A stretch of 9,884 nt of DNA from assembly GCA_024274855.1 (NCBI GenBank), contig JAJSAJ010000249.1, forward strand, positions 1 to 9,884. The letters run 5' to 3'. Below the pieces are notes generated by a model. The model did no database searches. It saw only the letters and a program-made list of their open reading frames with translations, and was not told the DNA's origin. Made by a program: the position numbers and the translations under genes. How positions within the stretch are numbered: position 1 is the first letter of the stretch; each line of letters opens with the position of its first letter. This stretch comes from Planctomycetota bacterium. Lineage in GTDB: Bacteria; Planctomycetota; Planctomycetia; Pirellulales; Pirellulaceae. Of this stretch, positions 1-5,143 are shown one piece after another.

Positions 1-1977
1 AAGTTCGTGAGCTTGTTGCGACAAACGAATTCGAAAATCATCTTCCGCCTCACCCGGCTCGGAATACGCCTTCAACGAACTGCATTTCCAAATGCCAAGC
101 GTTTGCGTCTGATAGAGATAGTCCTTCAGCTGCCGCTGCCATGACTTGTAATTCCTGGCAACGGTCAATGCGGTCGGCAATTGCGCAAACTGGCCGCTTG
201 GATCGGGCTTGGTTTGAAACACCCACGAATCGCCGGTCTGCACATCGGCCCCATCCCACACCGGGCTTTCCGGGTCATCCCGCACAGCCTGCAGCACCGA
301 TCGATCTTGCCACACGTCCATGTGATAGGTCGCGCGAATGAAATGTAGTTTGGCTGAGCCGAGTAATGCGGGCCGGTAGACCAGGCGGCTGGACGAATCA
401 ACCGTTCGTCGAACCGACACGAACAATTGGGGCACATCGGACGGGACATCAGCGGTCGGTTGCTCGGCAATACTGGCCGCGACAATCGGTTCCGCCACTT
501 TCTTTTTCACGTTTTCCGTTTTGGATTCGCCCAGTAAATGGTCTGCTTCGTCTAGCTGCTTACGGCGATCGGCGGTCAGCGTGCGGATCTGGTCTTGCGT
601 CAACGGACCTCGCAAGTAGGACATCGCCCAACGCGTCTCGAAGATGACAGGTTCGTCTTCATGGACATTATTCATCAGAAACACACGACTATCCAAACTG
701 GACAGTATGTTGTCGATCTCCTGCCGGTCGAAACGAGTGCCCGATTGAGTCGACACCCCCTCCAATCCATCCAGAACGCGTGCCTTGTCACGCTCGGTTT
801 GCAACCGTCCCAGAAACCAGGTGCCACAATTCGCTAGTCCCTTGTAATCCAAATCAACGGGATTCTGTGTCGCCAACACGATGCCCAACCCATAGGCACG
901 GGCTTGTTTCAACAGTGTTAGCATGGGCGTTTTGGACGGCGGGTTTGCTGTCGGCGGAAAGTACCCAAACACTTCATCCATATAGAACAGGGCGCGAAGA
1001 CTTGGCGTACCGGCCTGACCTCGTACCCAGGTCAACAACTCATTCAATAAGATCGTTACGAAGAACATCCGCTCGGTGTCTGACAGATGTGCGATCGAAA
1101 TGACTGAGATACGAGGTTTGCCGGACTCGGTATAGAGCAGACGTTTGATATCGAGCGGTTCGCCTTCCAACCAACTGGCAAACGAAGGCGATGCAAGCAG
1201 GTTGTTCAACCTCATCGCCAACTGCAAACGGTCCTTTGCTGGAAAGAATGTGTCAAGATCCATGACCCCAACACGCTCGAACGGCGGTGTCTGTATCTCT
1301 CGAATCAACGTAGCGATATCCAAATCACGTTGTTCGCGCCACGCATGATCCAACAGATTCGATACAAAAATAAACTCACGACTGCGGACCGGATCGATAT
1401 CCAGCCCCAGCAGCGTCAACAGACCGCCCGCAGCCCCGGCAACCCGCTGACGAAACGCATCGCTGTCGTCAATAATTGCTTGCGAGGGCGCGTCAAAAGA
1501 GCGGAGCACAGCCAGTGGCAATCCCGCACTGCTGCCCGGCGTGTAGATTCCAATATCGACTGCCGATCGAAATCGGTCGATCCGGTCACCATCCTGCCCC
1601 CATTGTGCCAACCCCGCTTGCCAGCGTTTGGCTACTTGCTCGGCGTACTCATCCGCGGTTTGGCCGTGGCGAGCGGCCTCGGAGTCATCGATCCAAGGTC
1701 GAAAATCCTCGGGCCGCAATTGGGGAAAGGTCAGGAGTAAATTGCCCAGATCACCCTTCGGATCAACGGCAATGGCCGTAATACCATCGATTCCAGCCTC
1801 TTCCAACAGCGAGATGCAAAGTCCCGTCTTGCCGCTGCCGGTCATACCAACACAAAGGGCATGCGTGGTGAGATCCTTGGCGTCATACAGCAGATCTTGC
1901 CCGGCCGACTCACTCGACTCGGACTCCCGCTGCCGGCCCAAATAGAAAACACCCAGTTTCTCAAATGAGTGGTCCAT
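1..1977 (-). CDS. HerA-like P-loop ATPase, C-terminus off the left edge
   Basis: The open frame runs from ATG at 1977 to the window edge (659 codons, no stop), so the protein is larger. Visible in the sequence: Walker A GMTGSGKT at residues 44-51, a strand with VDPKGDLG at 71-78, Walker B FYMDE ending at E335, a sensor-like ATQNP at 369-373, and GRLQTERDKAR at 390-400, which could supply an arginine finger. This order is that of the HerA/VirB4/TraC ATPases (DUF87-like), hexameric motors acting on DNA or protein. A charged, Lys-rich linker follows near 492-500. The last visible residues (PGEAEDDFRIRLSQQA) resemble the region before a C-terminal coiled coil in large bacterial 'ATP-binding proteins' of this type. 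The start is supported by GAGAGGA eight bases upstream. It is divergent from the NYN-LOTUS gene with 160 bases between them. The ATPase assignment is firm. The substrate is unknown, and no NurA, SIR2 or other defence partner is visible. Confidence 0.85.
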   Translation of the reverse strand, partial: MDHSFEKLGVFYLGRQRESESSESAGQDLLYDAKDLTTHALCVGMTGSGKTGLCISLLEEAGIDGITAIAVDPKGDLGNLLLTFPQLRPEDFRPWIDDSEAARHGQTADEYAEQVAKRWQAGLAQWGQDGDRIDRFRSAVDIGIYTPGSSAGLPLAVLRSFDAPSQAIIDDSDAFRQRVAGAAGGLLTLLGLDIDPVRSREFIFVSNLLDHAWREQRDLDIATLIREIQTPPFERVGVMDLDTFFPAKDRLQLAMRLNNLLASPSFASWLEGEPLDIKRLLYTESGKPRISVISIAHLSDTERMFFVTILLNELLTWVRGQAGTPSLRALFYMDEVFGYFPPTANPPSKTPMLTLLKQARAYGLGIVLATQNPVDLDYKGLANCGTWFLGRLQTERDKARVLDGLEGVSTQSGTRFDRQEIDNILSSLDSRVFLMNNVHEDEPVIFETRWAMSYLRGPLTQDQIRTLTADRRKQLDEADHLLGESKTENVKKKVAEPIVAASIAEQPTADVPSDVPQLFVSVRRTVDSSSRLVYRPALLGSAKLHFIRATYHMDVWQDRSVLQAVRDDPESPVWDGADVQTGDSWVFQTKPDPSGQFAQLPTALTVARNYKSWQRQLKDYLYQTQTLGIWKCSSLKAYSEPGEAEDDFRIRLSQQAHEL

Positions 1978-2032
1978 CCACAAGATCCTCTCAGAAATCA
2001 AAAACACGTGCCTCGATAGGTACTGCTCGAAG

Positions 2033-2060
2033 TTGGCTGGCAGCCTACCGCTCTTTAAAT
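2033..2060 (+). promoter_or_regulatory. possible weak promoter for the NYN-LOTUS gene
   Basis: TTGGCT (2033-2038) and TTAAAT (2055-2060) are separated by 16 bases, each matching the sigma70 consensus at four of six positions. This would give a leader of about 70 bases. The region is the only space between the two divergent genes, so it must hold both promoters. No convincing minus-strand promoter was recognised. Confidence 0.25.
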
Positions 2061-2137
2061 TCTCTCCCTACGCGGTAAGATAGTCAGGTGTGTACGTTTC
2101 GCAATCCGGTTCCTCTTGCACGCAAGTCAGGTCGCTG

Positions 2138-2899
2138 ATGTCCGCAGAGCTATTAATCGCCGTATTCGTCGATTTCGAGAACCTGGCAATCGGTGTCCGG
2201 GACATGAAGAAGTCGGGCAGCTTTGAGATTCGATTGGTCCTGAAGCGGTTGTTGGAAAAAGGCCGTATCGTCTATAAGCGGGCTTACTGCGATTGGCGCA
2301 ACTACTCCAAGGCTCTACGGGAGTTTCACGCCCAGGGAATCGAACTGATCGATATTCCCCAGAGCAAGATGAGTGGCAAGAATAGTGCGGACATTCGGAT
2401 GGTTGTCGATGCACTCGATCTTTGCTACTCGAAGCAGCACATTGATGCGTTCGCGCTGATTTCAGGCGACAGTGATTTCTCGCCACTGGTTTCCAAGCTC
2501 AAGGAGAACAACAAACGCGTCATCGGTTGCGGAATCAAGAGTTCCACATCCGATCTGCTAATCGCCAATTGCGATGAGTTCATTTATTACGATGATTTGA
2601 TTCGAGCGGCAACAAAGAGCCGGCGCGCACCGAAAAAGGGCACGACAAAAGAAGATAAGAAACAGCAAGCGGAGAGTCAGCTTCTGGAAGTGCTGCAGTC
2701 CATCGAACAGGACTATGACACGGTCTGGGGCTCGGCACTCAAGCAAGCCGTTCGCCGCGTCTATCCCGGGTTCAACGAAGGTTATTACGGCTACTCAAGT
2801 TTCTCCAAGTTACTCCAACACATCGCGGACCAGGGTTTAATCGAGCTTGCATACGATGCCAGTCGCGGCAATTACCAAGTACGAAGAAAACACGATTGA
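2138..2899 (+). CDS. NYN (LabA/DUF88-like) putative RNase with C-terminal OST-HTH/LOTUS domain
   Basis: The protein has 253 residues. Residues about 4-155 form an NYN domain, the PIN-like fold of the LabA/DUF88 family. It starts with hydrophobic AVFVDFEN (D12, N15), has a second acidic site at SADIRMVVDAL (D85, D91), and a third at ISGDSDF (D111, D113). These acidic clusters are expected to bind Mg2+ for RNA cleavage. A basic linker (about 158-177) leads to residues about 178-250, which look like an OST-HTH/LOTUS winged helix, a module linked to RNA binding. They include the aromatic stretch GFNEGYYGYSSFSKLLQ and a final YQVRR strand. The frame is open back to GTG 2090, but the ATG at 2138 puts the NYN strand at the N-terminus as usual and has AGG six bases upstream. 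No signal peptide or membrane segment is seen, so it is cytoplasmic. The RNase role is inferred from the family; the target is unknown. Confidence 0.88.
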   Translation: MSAELLIAVFVDFENLAIGVRDMKKSGSFEIRLVLKRLLEKGRIVYKRAYCDWRNYSKALREFHAQGIELIDIPQSKMSGKNSADIRMVVDALDLCYSKQHIDAFALISGDSDFSPLVSKLKENNKRVIGCGIKSSTSDLLIANCDEFIYYDDLIRAATKSRRAPKKGTTKEDKKQQAESQLLEVLQSIEQDYDTVWGSALKQAVRRVYPGFNEGYYGYSSFSKLLQHIADQGLIELAYDASRGNYQVRRKHD

Positions 2900-2927
2900 C
2901 AGAAACGACGCGCCACTACGTCCCGCG

Positions 2928-2971
2928 ACCGCTCGTATCCGACGGAAGTGAGCCCGTTCGGACCGAGCGGT
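2928..2971. terminator. imperfect inverted repeat between convergent genes
   Basis: ACCGCTCG (2928-2935) is perfectly complementary to CGAGCGGT (2964-2971). Inside it, TCCGA (2938-2942) pairs with TCGGA (2958-2962), giving 13 paired bases in two blocks. It sits between the 3' end of the NYN-LOTUS gene (2899) and that of the lysine-rich ORF (3022), where a bidirectional terminator would be placed. No T-tract follows on either strand, so intrinsic termination is uncertain. Confidence 0.4.
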
Positions 2972-3021
2972 GGCTCGAAGTTCATTGACAACCCTACCCG
3001 CCCTATTGTGCGGTCATTTTG

Positions 3022-3135
3022 TTACACGTTCTTATTCTTTTTCTCTCGTTTCAATTTCCGTTTTTCCTTTGGCGTGAGCTGGGCTTTTTTCTGCTGTTCC
3101 CTCTTGCCTTTGTCTTTACTTCCCTTGGCACCCAT
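3022..3135 (-). CDS. 37-residue lysine-rich small protein downstream of the cold-shock gene
   Basis: ATG at 3135 opens a 37-codon frame starting MGAKGSKDKGK and ending KREKKNKNV. By eye 16 of 37 residues are Lys or Arg, with a QLTPKEKRKLKR helix-like middle. There is no signal peptide or membrane segment. GGAG lies eight bases before the ATG, a good ribosome binding site. The ORF starts 44 bases after the final stop of the cold-shock frame and is on the same strand, so the two are probably co-transcribed. The composition suggests a nucleic-acid- or ribosome-associated basic peptide; that is inference only. The frame stays open upstream to 3393, but the added residues are an out-of-frame reading of the cold-shock gene and are not part of this protein. 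No family name is recognised with confidence. Confidence 0.7.
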   Translation of the reverse strand: MGAKGSKDKGKREQQKKAQLTPKEKRKLKREKKNKNV

Positions 3136-3179
3136 ATCAGTTTCTCCGCGGTTGAAAACGAGTGCCCCACTTAGCTCCG

Positions 3180-3377
3180 TCAGATCAACTTGACGTTCTC
3201 TGCTCGCGGGCCTTTCGGTCCACGTCCTTAGGTGTAGGAAACGCGTTGCCCTTCGTGGAGTTCCTCGTAACTCACCCCCTCGAGGTTTGACGAGTGAAAA
3301 AACATATCCTTGTCCCCCCCCGTGTCGATAAATCCGAAGCCTTTGTCTGTAAGTCGCTTGATAGTGCCTTCTGCCAT
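3180..3377 (-). pseudogene. CspA-family cold-shock protein with premature TAA at codon 50
   Basis: ATG at 3377 begins MAEGTIKRLTDKGFGFI. It has an RNP1-type motif (KGFGFI, residues 12-17) and an RNP2-like DMFFH (24-28), the nucleic-acid-binding motifs of the cold-shock OB fold. Codon 50 (3230-3228) is TAA. Beyond it the same frame continues GRGPKGPRAENVKLI to a TGA at 3180-3182, as expected for the last beta-strands. Without the stop the protein would have 65 residues, normal for CspA proteins. The stop removes about the last quarter of the OB fold, including the final strand. GAGG lies ten bases upstream of the ATG. One base change (GAA or CAA to TAA) explains the defect and no frameshift is needed. 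A run of eight G (coding strand, around codons 19-22) does not disturb the frame. A sequencing error, a recent null allele or a truncated product are all possible. Confidence 0.85.
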
Positions 3378-3713
3378 TTGTCCAGTTCCTCAAAAAAGTG
3401 TCCTACAGGGTTACCCGAAAAAAACATGCCCAGACTGATCTAGTCCGGATGCGGCATTCCAGATTGAAAACCACTCTCTTAGGCATGCTGCAGCCGACCA
3501 GGCAAAACGGCTTGCAGACCGGTTAATTGAGTACCTTCACGAGGCAGGGCCTCGAACCAATTCCGAGCTACCGCTCGAACCGCGTTGGCCCGCTCCCTTG
3601 GTCGCTAAAGTTGCCTCAAAATGATCAACTTCTGCTCTTTAAGCATACGAATGAGAACCGAACCCGGAATTCCGAAGATCCGGAACCGGCAGAGGTCTTT
3701 TGATAGCACAAGG
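3378..3713. other. intergenic stretch between cold-shock gene and tRNA-His
   Basis: No coding region was recognised in these 336 bases. The stretch holds the leader and presumably the promoter of the cold-shock cluster, one copy of the intergenic repeat (3539-3648), and two A runs (minus-strand T runs) at 3392-3397 and 3418-3424. Upstream of the longer run, on the minus strand, is a weak six-pair stem (3431-3447) containing one G-U pair. It could be an attenuator, but the evidence is thin. Confidence 0.5.
3539..3648. repeat. intergenic repeat, copy 1
   Basis: This 110-base stretch matches 4954-5064 in the same orientation, at roughly 85% identity by eye, with one single-base gap. The last 22 bases, ending TTTAAGCATAC, are identical. 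It contains a small perfect hairpin, CGAGC TACC GCTCG (3566-3579). The mismatches and the gap do not preserve a reading frame, so it is not protein-coding. Its function is unknown; a mobile-element remnant, a small RNA or a structural element are possible. Confidence 0.8.
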
Positions 3714-3788
3714 GGTGGATGAGGGGATTTGAACCCCCGACCCCTGGAACCACAATCCAGTGCTCTAACCAGCTGAGCTACATCCACC
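3714..3788 (-). tRNA. tRNA-His (anticodon GTG)
   Basis: Read on the minus strand, the acceptor stem GTGGATG pairs with CATCCAC. The D arm is GCTCAGCTGGTTAGAGC. The anticodon stem CTGGA/TCCAG encloses TTGTGGT, giving anticodon GTG, and the T arm is GGGGGTTCAAATCCCC. An extra G lies directly before the acceptor stem (complement of 3788), opposite C73 (3714). This is the G-1:C73 pair that marks tRNA-His for HisRS. The 3' CCA is not encoded: CCT follows C73. The histidine identity is firm. Confidence 0.97.
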
Positions 3789-3803
3789 ATCTCAGAGTAA
3801 AAC

Positions 3804-3832
3804 AGTCTAATCGCGCACCAGGGATCGGTCAA
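3804..3832 (-). promoter_or_regulatory. sigma70-type promoter of tRNA-His
   Basis: On the minus strand TTGACC (3832-3827) is followed after exactly 17 bases by TAGACT (3809-3804). Initiation would be near 3797, about nine bases before the mature tRNA 5' end. The -35 matches the consensus at five of six positions. The short leader is typical of a tRNA gene with its own promoter. Confidence 0.7.
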
Positions 3833-3864
3833 CGGACGTGGACATCTATCTCGTGCACCGGCAG

Positions 3865-3885
3865 CCGGAGAGCGTTGGGCTCCGG
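3865..3885. terminator. hairpin downstream of the creatininase-family gene
   Basis: CCGGAG (3865-3870) pairs with CTCCGG (3880-3885) across a nine-base loop, 54 bases past the stop of the creatininase-family gene and before the tRNA promoter. There is no T-tract, so a termination role is only suggested by position. Confidence 0.3.
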
Positions 3886-3938
3886 GCCAAAGGCATCTCG
3901 GCCGCTGTTCACGCCCCGCCCGACTCGGCCAATTGCAC

Positions 3939-4739
3939 TTATTTCGCGTCTCCAGGCACCTCGAACGGGAATCGCTCGTCAATCACCGACTCGGACAATT
4001 CCACAAGAAACGTCGCTATCCGGTCGACCAACAACTCGACCATCTTCCGCCCTTTCTCGGCAGTGGCTGCATGCGGATAGCCGACCCCCGCGTTGGTCGT
4101 CAACAAGTGCCAGGGGCGTGTGATGGAAACCCATCCCTCGTTGACGGCCTGGAATCGCGACTGGGCGGGCGCTCCATCATCCGCCCCGAGCGTTCCGTCC
4201 GGGTTTCGGACAACCAGCTCGGGCACGTATGCCAAGGCGAACGAAGTCTCCATCTCGCCGGCGTGGTCGTCTGGGTGATCGAAAATCTCGTCATACTTAT
4301 CCGGAAACGCCTTGTACCAATTGCACAAGAAAATGTGCGCTTGCGTACGCCCGCAGAGTTCGCGCAACAACGGCTTCATTTCATTACCGCCGTGGCTGTT
4401 CAACAGCACAATCTTTCGAATACCGCTACCAATCAGTGATTCGATCAGGTCGTTGACAACCTGGTACAGCGTCGAGGGGTCGAGATTCATGGCCAACGGC
4501 AGGGCATGCATATTGGTCTGCGTTCCGTACGGAATCGCCGGCAACAGAACCAGATTTGCTCCGCGCTCGTACGCCGTTTCGCCAATCTGCTCGCCTATTG
4601 TGTTCGCTTCGAACATGTCCATGCCGTAAGGCAAATGCAGATTGTGTGGTTCGATCGCTCCAAGCGGCAGAACGGCAACCTCGTACTGATGTTGCTTCGT
4701 GTGTGTGTAATTCGTTTCCGCAAGAACCCAAGGCCGCAT
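3939..4739 (-). CDS. creatininase-family metal-dependent amidohydrolase
   Basis: The protein has 266 residues, normal for the family (usually 240-270). Signature blocks: LPLGAIEPHNLHLPYGMD (residues 24-41), with E30, H32 and D41 at the expected metal-ligand positions; VLLNSHGGNE (111-120), with H116; and HAGEMETS (159-166). The family uses a dinuclear metal centre to open cyclic amides or cleave amide bonds. Members act on creatinine, formamidopyrimidines, and the mycofactocin precursor peptide (MftE). Nothing here points to one of these: no mycofactocin gene or creatine pathway is adjacent. The frame is open upstream to 4850 and adds a hydrophobic segment, but that part has no ribosome binding site and runs into the hairpin array. 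The ATG at 4739 has GGAG six bases upstream and gives the usual family N-terminus, MRPWVLAETNY. No signal peptide, so cytoplasmic. Substrate unknown. Confidence 0.88.
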   Translation of the reverse strand: MRPWVLAETNYTHTKQHQYEVAVLPLGAIEPHNLHLPYGMDMFEANTIGEQIGETAYERGANLVLLPAIPYGTQTNMHALPLAMNLDPSTLYQVVNDLIESLIGSGIRKIVLLNSHGGNEMKPLLRELCGRTQAHIFLCNWYKAFPDKYDEIFDHPDDHAGEMETSFALAYVPELVVRNPDGTLGADDGAPAQSRFQAVNEGWVSITRPWHLLTTNAGVGYPHAATAEKGRKMVELLVDRIATFLVELSESVIDERFPFEVPGDAK

Positions 4740-4812
4740 AATAGACTCCATCAAGAATAAAAGCGGCAGGGCCGCAATCAACAAGAAACCAACCTCTCGA
4801 CAACAATCTAAC

Positions 4813-4935
4813 GCGGGTTTCGCCCGCAACCCAAGTGACGAAGTCACCACCAGTATTATCGAACGGACGCCGAGGTCCGTTCATCCGACGGACCTGGAGG
4901 TCCGTCGGACAAGATGCGCGCACGGCGCGCGCATC
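4813..4935. repeat. tandem array of five perfect hairpins
   Basis: Five different perfect inverted repeats follow each other. H1 is GCGGG/CCCGC (4813-4827, loop 5). H2 is GTGAC/GTCAC (4835-4847, loop 3). H3 is GAACGGAC/GTCCGTTC (4861-4882, loop 6). H4 is TCCGACGGACC/GGTCCGTCGGA (4884-4909, loop 4). H5 is GATGCGCGC/GCGCGCATC (4913-4935, loop 5). H3 and H4 share the word ACGGAC/GTCCGT, so alternative pairings between them are possible. No long T-tract flanks the array. Confidence 0.85.
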
Positions 4936-4953
4936 CTACGAACTAAGTTACTA

Positions 4954-5064
4954 ACGAGGCAGCCCCTCGAACCAATTACGAGCTACCGCTCGAGCTGTGC
5001 TGGGCCGCTCGCGTTGGTCGCTACACTTGACTCACCATGATTAACTTCTGCTCTTTAAGCATAC
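4954..5064. repeat. intergenic repeat, copy 2
   Basis: Second copy of the element at 3539-3648, same orientation, 111 bases. The internal hairpin CGAGC TACC GCTCG is unchanged (4981-4994). The region between the hairpin and the conserved TTTAAGCATAC end carries most of the differences. It directly abuts the hairpin array (18 bases away). Confidence 0.8.
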
Positions 5065-5118
5065 TAACCACGAACAGGCTCGGGCGAAACCCAAAGCGAG
5101 CAACAGCACACACTTCAC

Positions 5119-5143
5119 GGGGCACGTGGTTGTAGCACGCCCC
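5119..5143 (-). terminator. hairpin at the stop codon of the peptidase/LRR gene
   Basis: GGGGC (5119-5123) and GTG (5126-5128) pair with CAC (5136-5138) and GCCCC (5139-5143), an eight-pair stem with a two-base bulge. It begins at the last base of the TAG stop. No T-tract follows on the minus strand, so intrinsic termination is possible but unproven. Confidence 0.4.

Larger units (their letters stand above)
4740..5142. other. 403-base intergenic stretch of repeats and hairpins
   Basis: No coding region was recognised. Reading from low to high coordinate it holds the creatininase-gene leader, five consecutive perfect hairpins (4813-4935), the second copy of the intergenic repeat (4954-5064), and a hairpin at the 3' end of the peptidase/LRR gene (5119-5143). 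No clear promoter for the creatininase-family gene was identified. Confidence 0.6.

Noticed and set aside
3314..3321. Run of eight C (G on the coding strand) in the cold-shock gene as a phase-variation tract
   Set aside because: The frame is intact on both sides at the present length, and the defect in the gene is a substitution further downstream, so nothing shows that the tract varies.
3136..3393. N-terminal extension of the lysine-rich ORF giving a 123-residue protein
   Set aside because: The extension reads the cold-shock gene out of frame; the small ORF has its own ATG and ribosome binding site at 3135.
3418..3447. Attenuator or terminator upstream of the cold-shock gene
   Set aside because: The stem has only six pairs with one wobble, and six bases separate it from the T run; too weak to annotate as a separate element.
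3605..3982. Open frames on both strands across the tRNA-His gene
   Set aside because: They run through a clear tRNA and the non-coding repeat copy; the ARALDCGSRGRGFKSP-like translation is a known artefact of reading tRNA genes.
4740..4850. Extended start of the creatininase-family gene with a hydrophobic N-terminus resembling a signal peptide
   Set aside because: It has no ribosome binding site, its first codons are made from the hairpin array, and family members start at the equivalent of residue M at 4739.
4813..4935. CRISPR array
   Set aside because: The five units have different sequences and are each internally palindromic; there are no identical direct repeats with regular spacers and no cas genes.
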